Assembly (NCBI RefSeq): GCF_025567465.1 | Contig: NZ_JAOQKI010000021.1 | Coordinates: 1-47,642, forward strand | Length of the DNA stretch: 47,642 nucleotides | Source of the DNA: Roseburia_C amylophila | Lineage (GTDB): Bacteria > Bacillota > Clostridia > Lachnospirales > Lachnospiraceae | Direction of reading: 5' to 3' | Part shown: piece by piece, positions 8,553-16,453 of the stretch | Numbering within the stretch: the stretch's first letter is position 1 | Layout: each line of letters begins with the position of its first letter | Notes under the pieces: model-generated | The model's database searches: none | What the model was told of the DNA's origin: nothing | Seen by the model: only the letters and a program-made list of their open reading frames with translations | Made by a program: the position numbers and the translations under genes

Positions 8553-9806
8553 TTATACGTTATGATATTCTATCTTCGCTTTCTTGTCTTCTACCGTTTC
8601 TTTTGTAATGGTGCATTTTACAATACTCTCATCAGAAGGAATCTGATACATTAAATCCATCATGGTATCTTCCATAATTGCACGAAGTCCACGGGCACCG
8701 GTCTTACGGGCTAAGGATTTCTCTGCAATTGCTTCTACTGCATCATCTTCAAATTCCAGCTCTACGCCGTCAATTTCAAACAGCTTCTTATACTGCTTAA
8801 TCAGTGAATTCTTCGGCTCCTTTAAGATACGGATTAACGCTTCCTTATCCAGCTGCTCTAAGGATACATTTACCGGAACACGTCCGATAAACTCCGGAAT
8901 CAGACCGAATTTAATAAAATCTCCCGGCAGTACCTGCTTTAAGACTTCGCTCAGATTACGCTCGGTACGGTCTGCAATATCTGCGTTAAAGCCAATGGAT
9001 TTCTGATCCATACGCTGCTCGATAATCTTCTCTAATCCATCAAATGCTCCACCACAGATAAATAAAATATTCGTAGTATCAATCTGGATTAATTCCTGCT
9101 GTGGATGCTTTCTTCCACCCTGTGGTGGAACGGAAGCCACAGTTCCCTCTAAGATTTTTAATAATGCCTGCTGTACACCTTCACCGGACACATCTCTGGT
9201 AATGGATACATTTTCGGATTTCTTCGTAATCTTATCAATCTCATCGATGTAAATGATTCCGCACTGGGCGCGCTCGATATTGTAATCTGCTGCCTGAATC
9301 AGTTTCAGAAGGATATTCTCTACGTCTTCACCGACATATCCTGCTTCTGTTAATGTGGTGGCATCTGCAATGGCAAACGGTACATTTAAGACTCTTGCCA
9401 GTGTCTGTGCCAGAAGGGTCTTACCGGAACCGGTCGGTCCTAACATCAGAATGTTACTCTTCTGCAATTCCACATCATTCATATCTACATCAGAAGTAAT
9501 TCTTTTATAGTGATTATATACGGCTACAGAAAGGACTTTTTTGGCTTCGTCCTGACCGATTACATATTCATCTAAGAATTTCTTCATCTCTTCCGGTTTA
9601 ATCAGGTTGATTTCTTCTAAATCTTCCTTTCCTTTTCCGGAAATCTCCTCATCTTCGAATTCCTCCTCTATGATTTCTGCACAAATGTCCACGCATTCAT
9701 CACAGATATATGCACCGTTTGGTCCTGCAATCAGCTTGCGCACCTGATCCTGTGATTTTCCGCAAAAGGAACATCTGATTTTGTCCTCGCTATTTCTTCC
9801 TGCCAT
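8553..9806 (-). CDS. clpX: ATP-dependent Clp protease ATP-binding subunit ClpX
   Basis: 417-residue AAA+ unfoldase that feeds substrates to ClpP. The N-terminal zinc-binding domain has CSFC near residues 12-15 and CDEC near 35-38. The AAA+ core has GPTGSGKT (Walker A, about 123-130), IIYIDEIDK (Walker B) and the ClpP-docking IGF loop (KSIGFNAD, about residues 270-277). Sensor 2 lies in the ARGLR segment. It sits 129 bases after clpP, with a hairpin between, and 16 bases before lon. Confidence 0.97.
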   Translation of the reverse strand: MAGRNSEDKIRCSFCGKSQDQVRKLIAGPNGAYICDECVDICAEIIEEEFEDEEISGKGKEDLEEINLIKPEEMKKFLDEYVIGQDEAKKVLSVAVYNHYKRITSDVDMNDVELQKSNILMLGPTGSGKTLLAQTLARVLNVPFAIADATTLTEAGYVGEDVENILLKLIQAADYNIERAQCGIIYIDEIDKITKKSENVSITRDVSGEGVQQALLKILEGTVASVPPQGGRKHPQQELIQIDTTNILFICGGAFDGLEKIIEQRMDQKSIGFNADIADRTERNLSEVLKQVLPGDFIKFGLIPEFIGRVPVNVSLEQLDKEALIRILKEPKNSLIKQYKKLFEIDGVELEFEDDAVEAIAEKSLARKTGARGLRAIMEDTMMDLMYQIPSDESIVKCTITKETVEDKKAKIEYHNV

Positions 9807-9850
9807 CTTTCCACCTCGATTATTTCCATCTATCTTTTCTAAATCCTTCG

Positions 9851-9921
9851 TAAAAAAGGTAAAGGCTGCCCGTAGTCGAATTCCGCATATGTGCTTCGGA
9901 TAATCCGCCCAGAGACAGCCT
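9851..9921 (-). terminator. Hairpin between clpP and clpX, possible partial terminator
   Basis: AGGCTG (minus strand, 9921-9916) pairs with CAGCCT (9868-9863) around a 47-base interior that holds a smaller CGGATTATCCG palindrome (9897-9907). The minus strand then reads TTTACCTTTTTT. A leaky terminator or a processing site between clpP and clpX is inferred. Confidence 0.45.
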
Positions 9922-9935
9922 CTTTCCTATTTCTC

Positions 9936-10517
9936 TTATCTTGCTGTAATTACACCGTCAATCAGGCCATACTCCTTTGCCTCTTCTGCGGACATATAAT
10001 AGTCACGCTCTGTATCTGCGGCAATTACATCATATGGCTTTCCGGTATTTGCAGCTAAAATCTCGTTCAAACGTTTCTTGGTCTTTAAGATATTCTCTGC
10101 TGCAATCTGAATCTCAGTTGCCTGTCCTTTTGCTCCACCGGAAGGCTGATGTATCATAATCTCTGCATTTGGTAATGCAAATCTCTTTCCTTTTGTTCCA
10201 CCGGACAACAGGAATGCACCCATACTGGCTGCAAGTCCGATACAAATTGTAGATACATCACATTTGATATACTGCATGGTATCATAAATTGCCAATCCGC
10301 CTGTTACAATTCCACCCGGAGAATTGATGTATAACTGAATGTCTTTTCCCGGATCTTCGGACTCTAAGAATAAAAGCTGTGCCACTACCAGACTGGCTGT
10401 GGTCTCATTTACCTCTTCACCAAGGAAAATAATTCTATCCTTTAATAATCTGGAGTATATGTCGTAACTACGCTCTCCTCTGCTGGTCTGTTCAATGACA
10501 TAAGGTACTAAACTCAT
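9936..10517 (-). CDS. clpP: ATP-dependent Clp protease proteolytic subunit
   Basis: 193-residue serine peptidase forming the ClpP barrel. I chose the ATG at 10517 because GGAGG lies seven bases upstream and the product then starts MSLVPYVIEQ, the normal ClpP N-terminus; an in-frame upstream start would add nine non-conserved residues. From this start the catalytic triad is Ser98 (GLAASMGAF), His123 (MIHQPSGG) and Asp172 (RDYYMSAEE), the usual spacing. It follows tig after a strong hairpin and precedes clpX, an arrangement common in Firmicutes. Confidence 0.97.
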   Translation of the reverse strand: MSLVPYVIEQTSRGERSYDIYSRLLKDRIIFLGEEVNETTASLVVAQLLFLESEDPGKDIQLYINSPGGIVTGGLAIYDTMQYIKCDVSTICIGLAASMGAFLLSGGTKGKRFALPNAEIMIHQPSGGAKGQATEIQIAAENILKTKKRLNEILAANTGKPYDVIAADTERDYYMSAEEAKEYGLIDGVITAR

Positions 10518-10582
10518 ATGATAACCTCCATTTCTACCATACATTCTGCTGCAACTTTATCTCTGGTTCAAGTGGTTTGCGT

Positions 10583-10614
10583 AAAACAGACCGACCTGAT
10601 TCCAAGTCAGTCTG
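10583..10614 (-). terminator. Intrinsic terminator or attenuator between tig and clpP
   Basis: An 11-base-pair stem (10604-10614 with 10587-10597, two G-U pairs) closes a six-base loop and is followed by TTTT on the minus strand. It sits 18 bases after the tig stop. Since no strong separate clpP promoter was recognised, it may be leaky. Confidence 0.7.
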
Positions 10615-10632
10615 TCTCTTTACGTGCTTCTC

Positions 10633-11976
10633 TTATGCTTCTGCGTTAGCTGCTGCTTCTGCCTCTTTTTCTTTTTTAGTCTTAGCTTTTGCTCTTTCTT
10701 TTACATTGTCCATGATGAACTGAACTGCTTTTTCAATTGCAATATCACGTTTCATGGATTCTTTCTCGTCATCGCCAACATACTCTTTGAGCTTATCAGC
10801 TTCCATTCCGTATGCTTTTGCCATCTTCTCGATTTCAGCATTTACATCATCTTCTGTAATCTCGAAGTTTTCTTCTTTTGCAATCTGTTCTAATACTAAG
10901 CTGCTCTGGATTCTTGTTAATGCTTCCGGACGAACCTGCTCTTTCATCTTGTCCATAGTCATTCCAGAGAACTGCATATACTGGTCAAAGCTTAATCCCT
11001 GCTGGGCAAGTCTCTGAGCGAATTCCTGAATCATATTCTGTACCTGGGATTCAATCATTGCATCCGGGATTTCCATCTCAGATTTCTCGATAATCTTCTT
11101 GATTGCTTCATCCTCTTTGGTACGTTTTGCATTGTTCTCTTTGGTCTCTTCTAAGTTCTTCTTCACGCTCTCTTTATATTCTTCTAAAGTTTCGAATTCA
11201 GAAACATCAGATGCGAACTCATCGTTTAACTCTGGAAGTTCTTTTGTCTTAATCTCGTTAATCTTAACTTTGAATACTGCTGGTTTTCCAGCTAAGTCTT
11301 CTGCATGATATTCCTTCGGGAATGTAACGTTTACTTCTACCTCATCGCCAGTGTTCTTTCCTACTAACTGATCTTCGAATGTATCGATGAAGGAATGGGA
11401 ACCGATCTCTAATGGATGATTCTCTCCTTTTCCACCTTCAAATGCGACACCGTCTACGAATCCTTCGTAGTCGATAACTGCTGTATCACCTTCTGCAACA
11501 GGTCTGTCTGTTACAGTTACAGTTCTTGCATTGTTATTTCTTTCTCTCTCTAATGCTTCTGCAACTTCTTCATCAGATACGGATGTGTCAATCTTTGTTA
11601 CAGTTACACCATTATATTTGCCAAGTTTAACTTCTGGTCTCTTTGCAACTTCTGCTGTGAAGATGAATGGTTTTCCTTTTTCTAACTGAACCACATCAAC
11701 AGTTGGCTGGGAAACGATATCTACACCGCTCTCATCGATTGCTGCCGGATAAGCTTCCTGCATCATGATATTTGCAGCATCTTCATAAAAGATTTCCGGA
11801 CCATACATTTTCTCTACCATAGCCATTGGAACTTTTCCTTTACGGAATCCAGGGATGCTGATTTTGTTTTTCTGCTTATTGTATGCAGCTTTCAAAGCCT
11901 CTGCCACTTTATCTTCTGCCACTTCAATTGTAAGCTTTACCATATTTTTCTCTAAATTTTCAACCTGTACACTCAT
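10633..11976 (-). CDS. tig: Trigger factor (ribosome-associated chaperone)
   Basis: 447-residue chaperone and peptidyl-prolyl isomerase. The ribosome-binding loop GFRKGK is at residues 43-48. The FKBP-type domain follows (about 155-245, with GDTAVIDYEGFVDG at its start), then the long helical C-terminal arms. The C-terminus is highly charged and Ala/Glu/Lys rich. AAGGAGG lies upstream of the ATG in a leader of about 110 bases. Gene order tig-clpP-clpX-lon-ysxC is typical of Firmicutes. Confidence 0.97.
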   Translation of the reverse strand: MSVQVENLEKNMVKLTIEVAEDKVAEALKAAYNKQKNKISIPGFRKGKVPMAMVEKMYGPEIFYEDAANIMMQEAYPAAIDESGVDIVSQPTVDVVQLEKGKPFIFTAEVAKRPEVKLGKYNGVTVTKIDTSVSDEEVAEALERERNNNARTVTVTDRPVAEGDTAVIDYEGFVDGVAFEGGKGENHPLEIGSHSFIDTFEDQLVGKNTGDEVEVNVTFPKEYHAEDLAGKPAVFKVKINEIKTKELPELNDEFASDVSEFETLEEYKESVKKNLEETKENNAKRTKEDEAIKKIIEKSEMEIPDAMIESQVQNMIQEFAQRLAQQGLSFDQYMQFSGMTMDKMKEQVRPEALTRIQSSLVLEQIAKEENFEITEDDVNAEIEKMAKAYGMEADKLKEYVGDDEKESMKRDIAIEKAVQFIMDNVKERAKAKTKKEKEAEAAANAEA

Positions 11977-12092
11977 TCTCGTTTCTTCCTCCTTATAACT
12001 ATATATAAAATATACATGTACAAATATTTTCTTATCTTACGACTGCTCCCCTAAAAATAGGCATACTTAGAGCTACTAACAGTCATTTAGAG

Positions 12093-12121
12093 ATTATAAC
12101 ACACCGTTTGTAAAATTACTA
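12093..12121 (-). promoter_or_regulatory. Extended -10 promoter of tig
   Basis: The minus strand reads TGTTATAAT (12101-12093), an extended -10 box, with a weak TAGTAA (12116-12121) 17 bases upstream. The leader has an imperfect stem formed by GACTG...GCTC and GAGCAGTC before the AAGGAGG site. The 256-base gap between tig and the spore gene holds only this promoter, the leader and the next terminator. Confidence 0.6.
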
Positions 12122-12174
12122 GCTTTTTTTTCGGTACAAGATTTCAACCAGATTTCAATTGGTGACAGTCATGT

Positions 12175-12222
12175 AAAAAGCCCCCGGGAAATGCACTTTT
12201 GCACTTTTCCCGAAGGCTTTTT
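12175..12222 (-). terminator. Strong intrinsic terminator of the spore protein gene
   Basis: A long hairpin with matching AAAAGCC/GGCTTTT, CGGGAAA/TTTCCCG and TGCA/TGCA segments, followed by a T run on the minus strand. It begins about 10 bases after the SASP stop. Confidence 0.85.
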
Positions 12223-12232
12223 GTCTTTCTTC

Positions 12233-12448
12233 TTATTTAGACATCTGCTCTTCCTGTCTCATGATCATTTTCTTAACCATTTCTCCACCGATAGAGCCAG
12301 CCTGTCTGGATGTCAGGTCACCGTTGTATCCCTCTTTTAAAGGTACTCCGATTTCAGATGCAACCTCCTGTTTAAAACGGTTCATTGCCTCTTTTGCCTG
12401 TGGCACTGCCATCTGGTTACTTGAATTAGAACTGTTTGTTCCGCTCAT
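12233..12448 (-). CDS. Alpha/beta-type small acid-soluble spore protein
   Basis: 71-residue DNA-binding spore protein that saturates and protects the spore chromosome. Family features are the germination-protease cleavage region SEIGVPL (residues 31-37) and the conserved C-terminal GDLTSRQAGSIGGEMVKKMI stretch. The N-terminus is Ser/Asn rich. It has its own strong terminator and a sigma-G-like promoter (12525-12553), so it is monocistronic and forespore-specific by inference. It is the clearest evidence that the organism sporulates or descends from a spore former. Confidence 0.95.
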   Translation of the reverse strand: MSGTNSSNSSNQMAVPQAKEAMNRFKQEVASEIGVPLKEGYNGDLTSRQAGSIGGEMVKKMIMRQEEQMSK

Positions 12449-12524
12449 TTGTTTCTACCTCCATAGTTTCTTCTCTTTGTTATCTATTTTCAGATAAGCT
12501 TTTGTTCGTTGCTTATCCTGTTTT

Positions 12525-12553
12525 TAGTATGGCTTCCAGAGAATAAATTATGT
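12525..12553 (-). promoter_or_regulatory. Candidate sigma-G promoter of the SASP gene
   Basis: The minus strand reads ACATA, 17 bases, CATACTA. The -10 fits the sigma-G consensus CATWHTA fully and the -35 fits GHATR at four of five positions. It lies about 75 bases upstream of the start. Confidence 0.6.
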
Positions 12554-12572
12554 TGGTAAGTTCTGGTTATTT

Positions 12573-13124
12573 TTATTTAAAATACATGATATTTGCTTCC
12601 ATTGCATCAATATCTGCCTGTGGATCCAGCCACTTTACAATAGCCATGGCAAATTCAATGGCTGTTCCCATGCCCCGGCTGGTAACGATGTTGCCATCTA
12701 CTGCAACTTTTTCTGCTCCGACCCTGGCTCCAAGAAGCTTTTCTTCAAAACCCGGATAGCTGACTGCATGTTTACCCTCTAATATTCCATTCTCACCCAA
12801 TACGCTTGGTGCAGCACAGATTGCTGCAGTAAGTTTGCCGCCTGCTGCATAAGATGTAAGCACTTTCTTTACAATTTCATGCTTTCCGAGATTTAAGGTT
12901 CCAGGCATTCCGCCCGGCAGTACAATTCCATCATAGCTGTCAAAATCAGCTTCCTCTGCCAGTACATCTGCTGCAAACGTAATTCCGTGGGCTCCTGCCA
13001 CTTCTTTCTTTCCGGTAATGGAAATCATATCAATCGCAATTCCTGCTCTGCGTACCACATCCACTACGGTAAGTCCTTCAATCTCTTCACAGCCATCCGC
13101 CATAAAAATACCGATTTTCTTCAT
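12573..13124 (-). CDS. DJ-1/PfpI family protein
   Basis: 183-residue flavodoxin-like protein of the DJ-1/ThiJ/PfpI superfamily, length normal. The nucleophile-elbow cysteine is Cys103 in TAAICAAPSVL, with the acidic partner in DGCEEIE (Glu14 or Glu15). Known members act as deglycases, chaperones or redox sensors; the substrate cannot be predicted. AGGAGG precedes the ATG. It has a good promoter (13215-13243) and an unusual leader with three 15-base direct repeats. Confidence 0.9.
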   Translation of the reverse strand: MKKIGIFMADGCEEIEGLTVVDVVRRAGIAIDMISITGKKEVAGAHGITFAADVLAEEADFDSYDGIVLPGGMPGTLNLGKHEIVKKVLTSYAAGGKLTAAICAAPSVLGENGILEGKHAVSYPGFEEKLLGARVGAEKVAVDGNIVTSRGMGTAIEFAMAIVKWLDPQADIDAMEANIMYFK

Positions 13125-13153
13125 ACTTATCTTCCTCCTGTTTTCTATTCTCT

Positions 13154-13198
13154 TCTGATATTACATTTTCTGATATTAAATTTTCTAACACGAAATTT
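13154..13198. repeat. Three tandem 15-base repeats in the DJ-1 leader
   Basis: Units at 13154-13168 (tctgatattacattt), 13169-13183 (tctgatattaaattt) and 13184-13198 (tctaacacgaaattt). The first two differ at one base; the third is diverged in the middle. They lie between the promoter and the start codon, in the 5' untranslated leader. Confidence 0.85.
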
Positions 13199-13214
13199 TT
13201 CTATGCTGTCTCTT

Positions 13215-13243
13215 ATGTTAGCATGGTTACTGCGCTTTTTCAA
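13215..13243 (-). promoter_or_regulatory. Promoter of the DJ-1 family gene
   Basis: Minus strand TTGAAA (13238-13243), 17-base spacer, TAACAT (13215-13220). Divergent from the promoter at 13252-13280. Confidence 0.6.
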
Positions 13244-13251
13244 TTCCATGG

Positions 13252-13280
13252 TTGCAGTGGATTTTAAAATATTTTACAAT
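13252..13280 (+). promoter_or_regulatory. Promoter of the CYTH gene
   Basis: TTGCAG, 17-base spacer, TACAAT on the plus strand, about 40 bases before the CYTH start codon. Confidence 0.6.
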
Positions 13281-13318
13281 AAATGTATCATTATTTTCCT
13301 GACTATATGGAGGCTATT

Positions 13319-13774
13319 ATGGAAATTGAACGTAAATATTTAATTGATGAGATTCCTTTTGATTTAAAAGACTATTCCTGCAAAGTCATTGAGCAGGGGT
13401 ATCTCAATACGGACCCTGTAGTGCGGGTGCGCCGCTCCAATGACAAATATATTCTTACTTACAAAGGCTCCGGTCTTATGGTGCGGGAAGAATATAATCT
13501 TCCTCTGAATGAAGAGGCTTACCGGCATCTGATTCAAAAAGCAGATGGTATTATCATTTCCAAGAAGCGCTATCTGATTCCATTGACTGGCAGGCTGACC
13601 ATTGAGCTTGATATTTTCGAAGGAGACCTTGCTCCGTTAAAATTAGCCGAAGTGGAATTTGAAACAAAAGAAGAAGCTGAATCCTTCCTTCCACCGAAGT
13701 GGTTTGGGAAAGATGTCACCTTCTCCTCTGATTATCACAACAGCACTTTGAGTCGTGTGGGACTGCCTACCTAA
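13319..13774 (+). CDS. CYTH domain protein (triphosphate tunnel metalloenzyme)
   Basis: 151-residue single-domain CYTH protein. It starts with the signature MEIERKYL (ExExK type), followed by alternating charged beta strands with VRVRRSNDKY, LTYKG, EYNLPL, KKRYLIP, TIELDIFEG and LAEVEFETKEEAESF, the expected order of tunnel residues. Relatives cleave inorganic triphosphate or make thiamine triphosphate or cyclic AMP; bacterial stand-alone forms of this length are mostly inorganic triphosphatases. GGAGG lies five bases before the ATG at 13319; an upstream in-frame ATG has no ribosome site. Its end overlaps the convergent DUF1653 gene by eight bases. Confidence 0.88.
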   Translation: MEIERKYLIDEIPFDLKDYSCKVIEQGYLNTDPVVRVRRSNDKYILTYKGSGLMVREEYNLPLNEEAYRHLIQKADGIIISKKRYLIPLTGRLTIELDIFEGDLAPLKLAEVEFETKEEAESFLPPKWFGKDVTFSSDYHNSTLSRVGLPT

Positions 13775-14300
13775 GGCGGGTAGTCTCATAACGGCACATG
13801 GTTGCCACGCACTGCTTTAACTGTATATAACGGTCGGTTAAATCTCCTTCCGGAATTACCACATCCAATACTACGGAAAAATCATTAATCAGACGGTCTG
13901 TAATATCATTTTCCATCTCATTTAAAATCTTATATTTCTCCTCATAGGTATCTGCATCTAAGAAACGTAGCAGGAACGGATTCGCCTGCTCTTCGGATTC
14001 TACTGCATCCGGTGCAGCTTCTGTTACGGCTGCCTCTGTTTTCTGCTGTTCCGGTGCTTCTTCCTGCAGTTTTACTTTTTCAAATCTGTATTTCTGCTCT
14101 GCTGCCGGATATTTCTCATGGTCTACTTCGCTTACAAACATGGCAAGCGGTCTTGCATATACTTTATAAGCTCCGTAAAGTGCCTGATAAATCACCAGTT
14201 CTTCTCTTGTTTCGCTGTGTGTTGCTATGGCTACAATCTGATATAATTTTCCTTTAAAATGTCTGTAAATCTCCCCGGTTGCCGGTCTTCTGTCTTCCAT
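13767..14300 (-). CDS. DUF1653 domain protein
   Basis: 177 residues. The N-terminal 70 residues match DUF1653 in plan: GEIYRHFKGKLYQIVAIATHSETRE then YQALYGAYKVYARPLAMF, a small SH3-like beta fold of unknown function. A Glu/Ala/Gln-rich linker (about 90-125) leads to a helical C-terminal region (FLRFLDADTYEEKYKIL onward) seen with DUF1653 in clostridia but not understood. I chose the ATG at 14300, nine bases after GGAGG; the upstream in-frame ATG is part of that ribosome site. Only 29 bases separate it from the next upstream gene, so they are likely one operon. Confidence 0.85.
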   Translation of the reverse strand: MEDRRPATGEIYRHFKGKLYQIVAIATHSETREELVIYQALYGAYKVYARPLAMFVSEVDHEKYPAAEQKYRFEKVKLQEEAPEQQKTEAAVTEAAPDAVESEEQANPFLLRFLDADTYEEKYKILNEMENDITDRLINDFSVVLDVVIPEGDLTDRYIQLKQCVATMCRYETTRLR

Positions 14301-14329
14301 TGCTGTCATCCTCCACTTATCTATGCTCT

Positions 14330-14860
14330 TTACTGTAATTCAAAACGGTTTAACATTTCAATTCCTTCTGCCACAAAATCTCTTTCAAAATTCAGATTAC
14401 CGCTGAAGCCAGTTACCATCAGCTCCTGCACTTTCTTCATATTATCACTTTGTGGAATATCATAAGTAAATTCCATCGGTTCTATTACTTCCATGGCAGA
14501 CATTTCCTCTGCAGCTGCAGACTGATATTTTTCCGCCAGCCGGTTCTTTAACTGTTGCTGTGCCTGCTGTCTGTTCATCTGCGGATCAGGTGCCTGCTGA
14601 TACATGGGATGCGGCTGGACTGGTGCCTGTTGGTATGCCCGCTGCGGCTGGGCTGGTGCCTGCTGATATGCCCGTTGTGGCTGGTTCATGGTCTGCTGAT
14701 ATGTACGCTGCGGCTGGTTCATCTGTGGACGATATATCTGCTGTGGCGGCCGCCCCATAGCCGGATTATTTCCACGCCTGTTTTGATTATTGCTTTGCTT
14801 TACACTCTGGGACAAAGCAACATATATGATAATAATGATAAATACAATAAAAAGTCCCAT
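14330..14860 (-). CDS. Membrane-anchored protein with Pro/Gln/Tyr-rich repeats
   Basis: 176 residues. The first 17 (GLFIVFIIIIIYVAL) form one membrane helix. A repeat zone at about residues 40-100 has units of the type QPQRAYQQAP, and a C-terminal helical domain (about 100-176, LKNRLAEKYQ then MKKVQELMVTGFSGNLNFERDFV) looks soluble and conserved. GGAAGG precedes the ATG and a promoter lies at 14924-14952. No function is recognised. The architecture, an anchor, a flexible spacer and a cytosolic-looking domain, resembles scaffold or surface-display proteins; orientation is unknown. Confidence 0.75.
   Translation of the reverse strand: MGLFIVFIIIIIYVALSQSVKQSNNQNRRGNNPAMGRPPQQIYRPQMNQPQRTYQQTMNQPQRAYQQAPAQPQRAYQQAPVQPHPMYQQAPDPQMNRQQAQQQLKNRLAEKYQSAAAEEMSAMEVIEPMEFTYDIPQSDNMKKVQELMVTGFSGNLNFERDFVAEGIEMLNRFELQ
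14575..14745. repeat. Degenerate tandem repeat coding for Pro/Gln/Tyr units
   Basis: About five imperfect 30-base units encode variants of QPQRAYQQAP inside the anchored protein. Codon-level similarity (gctgatatgccc and gctgcggctgg recur) suggests growth by slippage or unequal crossing over. Confidence 0.7.
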
Positions 14861-14923
14861 ATAAAAACCTTCCTTTTTCTATCCTTTTCAAGTTTTTTCT
14901 TTTCAAGTTTACCCTATTATTTT

Positions 14924-14952
14924 ATTATACTCAAACAAACCAGCTAAGACAA
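14924..14952 (-). promoter_or_regulatory. Promoter of the PQ-rich protein operon
   Basis: Minus strand TTGTCT (14947-14952), 17-base spacer, TATAAT (14924-14929). It would also serve the DUF1653 gene. Confidence 0.65.
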
Positions 14953-14995
14953 CAACTGATTCTATAATTTTTTCTTGCTGTCAGACTGTCTTTTC

Positions 14996-15024
14996 TGGAC
15001 AAAGCGGAGTAGAATTACTATAAT
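14996..15024 (+). promoter_or_regulatory. Promoter of ktrB-ktrA
   Basis: TGGACA, 17-base spacer, TATAAT, about 50 bases before the ktrB start. No cyclic-di-AMP riboswitch pattern is visible, as the leader is too short. Confidence 0.75.
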
Positions 15025-15076
15025 AGATAAATAAGATTTATCGAAAATTATTTAAATCAGGAATAGGAATTTTATT

Positions 15077-16420
15077 ATGTTTGGGAAATTTGAAAAACGT
15101 ATGTCCGGTACACAGATGATAGCGCTTGGTTTTCTATTGCTCATCTTTATCGGAACCATACTTCTGATGCTTCCGGTTTCCAGCCGGAATGGTGAATGGA
15201 CTCCATTTATAACTGCCCTTTTCACCTCAACCAGTGCTACCTGTGTAACCGGTCTGGTTCTGGTTGACACCTTTACCCACTGGAGCATTTTCGGACAGCT
15301 TGTTTTATTAGTTCTGATTCAGATTGGTGGTCTTGGTTTTATCACCATTGGTATTACTGTTTCTTTGATATTACGCAAGAAAATCGGGCTGAAACAGCGT
15401 GGTCTTATTAAAGAAAGTTTAAACACCCTTGAAATCGGCGGTGTCGTGCGGCTTGTCCGCCGTGTCATCGGAGGCACGTTTCTTTTTGAAATGTCGGGTG
15501 CATTCATTCTGACACTGCGTTTTCTGAAAGACATGGATGTTTTACATGCCATCTATTATGGTATCTTCCATTCTATTTCAGCTTTTTGTAATGCAGGATT
15601 CGATTTAATGGGGCGTTACAGTCCATTTTCATCCATTACCAGATTCTACAATGATCCTGTAGTAATTCTTACCATCAGTGCCCTGATCCTGATTGGTGGT
15701 ATCGGTTTCTTTGTATGGAATGACCTTAGGGAACACGGGCTGCATTGCCGCCACTATGCTCTGCAGACCAAAATGGTTTTAAGTGCTACTGCAGTCTGCC
15801 TCTTTGGCGGCACGCTGCTCTTTTATCTTTTTGAGCATAACCGCTTATTTGCCGGTATGAGTTTCGGAGAACAGCTTTTGAATTCTTTCTTCTGTACTGT
15901 TACCCCACGAACTGCCGGTTTTAACGCTGTTGATAATGGTGCATTAAGCGAAAGCAGCAAATTTCTTTCTATTGTATTTATGTTTATCGGTGGTGCCCCG
16001 GGTTCTACCGCCGGCGGTGTAAAGGTTACAACCATATTTGTTCTATTGTTATCCGTACGTTCCACCTTAACCCGTACTACCGGAACAAATATTTTCGGAC
16101 GCAGACTGGAAGAATCTGTTATCACCAAATCAGTCGTCGTCCTTATGTTCCAGTTGACGCTGGCACTCAGCGCCACACTGGCAATTACTGCTATTTCCGG
16201 TTATCCAGTCATTGATGTGGCTTTTGAAGCATTTTCAGCTCTTGACACTGTCGGAATGTCAACCGGTATTACAAGCAGCCTTAGTACCAGCTGTCATATC
16301 ATTCTAATTCTGTTAATGTATTTAGGACGACTGGGAAGCCTTTCCTTTGCCTTATCATTTACGGATAAGAAAAGGATTGCGCATGTGATGCAGCCGGTAG
16401 AAAAAATCAATGTCGGTTAA
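15077..16420 (+). CDS. ktrB: Potassium uptake protein KtrB/TrkH family
   Basis: 447-residue membrane channel subunit of a Ktr-type potassium transporter. The four pore-loop repeats of this family are recognisable, for example SATCVTGLVLVD, ISAFCNAGFDLMG, TVTPRTAGFNAVD and LDTVGMSTGIT, each with the conserved filter glycine. The segment GGAPGSTAGGVKVTT fits the family gate region. Length matches KtrB better than the longer TrkH. It is followed 33 bases later by its cytosolic gating ring ktrA. Confidence 0.93.
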   Translation: MFGKFEKRMSGTQMIALGFLLLIFIGTILLMLPVSSRNGEWTPFITALFTSTSATCVTGLVLVDTFTHWSIFGQLVLLVLIQIGGLGFITIGITVSLILRKKIGLKQRGLIKESLNTLEIGGVVRLVRRVIGGTFLFEMSGAFILTLRFLKDMDVLHAIYYGIFHSISAFCNAGFDLMGRYSPFSSITRFYNDPVVILTISALILIGGIGFFVWNDLREHGLHCRHYALQTKMVLSATAVCLFGGTLLFYLFEHNRLFAGMSFGEQLLNSFFCTVTPRTAGFNAVDNGALSESSKFLSIVFMFIGGAPGSTAGGVKVTTIFVLLLSVRSTLTRTTGTNIFGRRLEESVITKSVVVLMFQLTLALSATLAITAISGYPVIDVAFEAFSALDTVGMSTGITSSLSTSCHIILILLMYLGRLGSLSFALSFTDKKRIAHVMQPVEKINVG

Positions 16421-16453
16421 TATCAAATATCTTGATTATACTAGGAGGATTCT

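Noticed and set aside
13154..13198. CRISPR-like array
   Set aside because: The 15-base units are directly adjacent with no spacers and there are no cas genes.
14555..14947. Open frame opposite the PQ-rich repeats
   Set aside because: It reads the antisense of the repeat, giving low-complexity Leu/Cys/Trp-rich sequence without a ribosome site.
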